A stretch of 24,858 nucleotides of DNA, taken from contig JBLHKE010000021.1 of NCBI GenBank assembly GCA_047619485.1, positions 1 to 24,858 on the forward strand, written 5' to 3'. Below, in pieces: positions 23,898 to 24,858 of the stretch. Below the pieces are notes generated by a model, which saw only the letters and a program-made list of their open reading frames with translations, was not told the origin of the DNA and made no database searches. This DNA comes from JBLHKE01 sp047619485. GTDB lineage: Bacteria; Verrucomicrobiota; Verrucomicrobiia; Verrucomicrobiales; DEV007. The translations under genes and the position numbers were made by a program. Position 1 is the first letter of the stretch; each line of letters begins with the position of its first letter.

Positions 23898-24858
23898 ATG
23901 CGCCCCCCTACCACGAGAGTGTTGCTTGCACTTTTGGTGCTCGCCATTTCCACACAACGCTGCATCGCGTCCCCAGACAGCGTCGTAACATTTAATGAGC
24001 TGCACTACAATCCGGGTGCTGGCGACAGCGAGTGGATCGAGTTGCACAACCAAATGGCGGTGCGCATCGACCTCTCTGCGTGGGAGATCACCGGCGGGGT
24101 GAATTTCACGTTCCCCGCAGACACCATTGTCGAACCCGGCGCCTTTGTCCTCGTGGCCGCATCGCCAGCGCAGGTCGCGGCAGCGCTCGGACCGTGGACA
24201 GGCAGTTTAAACAACGGCGGTGAGCGGGTGCGATTACGCGGTCGCCACGGTCGCGTGATGGACGAACTCGATTACTCCGACTCGGGCGATTGGCCGGTCG
24301 GCGCGGATGGATCTGGTGCCACCTTGGCGAAAAAACATCCGGAGGCAGCAAGCCTCCCAGCCGCGAGTTGGCGGGCGAGCGCGCAGGATGGCGGCACCCC
24401 CGGCGCCCACAACTTCGCCTTCGGCGCCGGCGACACCATGGTCGCGGCAATCCCAGCGCACAGTGATTGGCGCTACGAGACATCTGGGACAGATCTCGGC
24501 AGCACCTGGCGCGAGGCGGGTTTCGACGACAGCTCGTGGGACATCGGGCCAGGTAATTTCGCCTCCAGCATCGTCAGAAACCCGAGTTTCGAGACCGATT
24601 CATTTACCAACAACCCCGGCACAATCTCTACCAACTCGCCGATCAGCGGCTGGCAATCGCTCGAAAATGGATCTCCAGGCGCGGAGGGTTTTATAGGGAT
24701 CAACACGCCCGGCGGTGTCGAAGCTTTCTCCAACAACGGGCTCGTCCCCGATGGAGCTAACGTCGCATTTATCAGAGGTGGACCACGCTCGATCAAGCAG
24801 GATCTCACCGGCTTCGAGTCCGGTGGGCGCTACATTTTTCGGTATCGTGAAAACGGTC
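23898..24858 (+). CDS. exported lamin-tail-domain (LTD) protein, C-terminus outside the window
   Basis: An open frame of 320 codons from the ATG at 23898 to the right edge, with no stop. The N-terminus is a Sec signal ('TRVLLALLVLAISTQRCIA'). Residues ~28-135 match the lamin-tail domain: 'VTFNELHYNPGAGDSEWIEL', 'LSAWEITGGVNFTFP', 'PGAFVLVAAS', 'LNNGGERVRLRG' and 'DELDYSDSGDWP'. Residues ~185-215 carry 'TWREAGFDDSSWDIGPG', a beta-sandwich segment often found after LTDs in large exported proteins, including CotH-linked ones. Next comes 'IVRNPSFETDSFTNN' with 'ISGW' and 'SIKQDLTGFESGGRYIFRYR', resembling a carbohydrate-binding-like jelly roll. Codon choice is GC-rich, like the operon genes. A surface or secreted role is likely; the substrate is unknown and the missing C-terminus could hold an enzyme. 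Confidence 0.88.
   Translation, partial: MRPPTTRVLLALLVLAISTQRCIASPDSVVTFNELHYNPGAGDSEWIELHNQMAVRIDLSAWEITGGVNFTFPADTIVEPGAFVLVAASPAQVAAALGPWTGSLNNGGERVRLRGRHGRVMDELDYSDSGDWPVGADGSGATLAKKHPEAASLPAASWRASAQDGGTPGAHNFAFGAGDTMVAAIPAHSDWRYETSGTDLGSTWREAGFDDSSWDIGPGNFASSIVRNPSFETDSFTNNPGTISTNSPISGWQSLENGSPGAEGFIGINTPGGVEAFSNNGLVPDGANVAFIRGGPRSIKQDLTGFESGGRYIFRYRENG

Overview
The window looks like a chromosomal piece of a Verrucomicrobiota bacterium or a relative in the PVC group. This is inferred from protein style only, as no rRNA or taxonomic marker is present. The pointers are very large Sec-exported proteins with lamin-tail (LTD), Calx-beta, VCBS/cadherin-like, beta-helix and PA14 modules, 'DxDGDGxPDxWE' calcium loops, a C-terminal 'YELxxSxDLxxW' domain, and almost no Shine-Dalgarno sequences. 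DNA is moderately GC-rich inside genes and AT-rich in the one clear upstream spacer (about 22070-22220).

Left 22 kb (positions 1-21974), all on the minus strand: six tightly packed genes that read as one operon running right to left. In transcription order they are a 335-aa exported protein with a 'KKGWNSVHL' motif, a 398-aa exported protein of the 'LWVGEV' type with a His-rich motif, a 3284-aa exported giant, a 900-aa exported calcium-binding/Calx-beta protein, a 336-aa parvulin-type peptidyl-prolyl isomerase lipoprotein, and at least 2052 aa of a second giant (beta-helix, LTD and VCBS-like repeats) that runs off the left edge. Junctions are a 1-nt gap, an ATGA overlap, an 8-nt gap, an ATGA overlap and a 41-nt gap (23 nt with the upstream start), so the genes are probably translated in a coupled way. 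Every product has a Sec or lipoprotein signal. The embedded foldase suggests that the operon makes large cell-surface or secreted beta-rich proteins together with a folding factor.

The most interesting object is the 3284-aa protein. Its N-terminal part is a beta-propeller-like region interrupted by a PA14-like domain. Its last ~640 residues follow the plan of the C-terminal part of Tc-toxin A subunits (TcA): a long helical segment, an 'LAxxAYxYE'-type helix, a beta-rich domain, and a last strand ending close to the C-terminus ('ISDIKIFLRTY'). No TcB or TcC gene is in the window. This is a pattern-level call that needs a profile or structure search.

Right 2.9 kb: a mostly non-coding stretch (21975-22663) holds the probable operon promoter, a 19-bp imperfect inverted repeat and a likely gene remnant. 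It is followed on the plus strand by a class A beta-lactamase-fold serine hydrolase (22664-23542). A 355-bp spacer (23543-23897) has only weak coding remnants. The last gene, a plus-strand exported LTD-domain protein, runs off the right edge. No tRNA, rRNA, CRISPR array, insertion sequence or phage gene was recognised.
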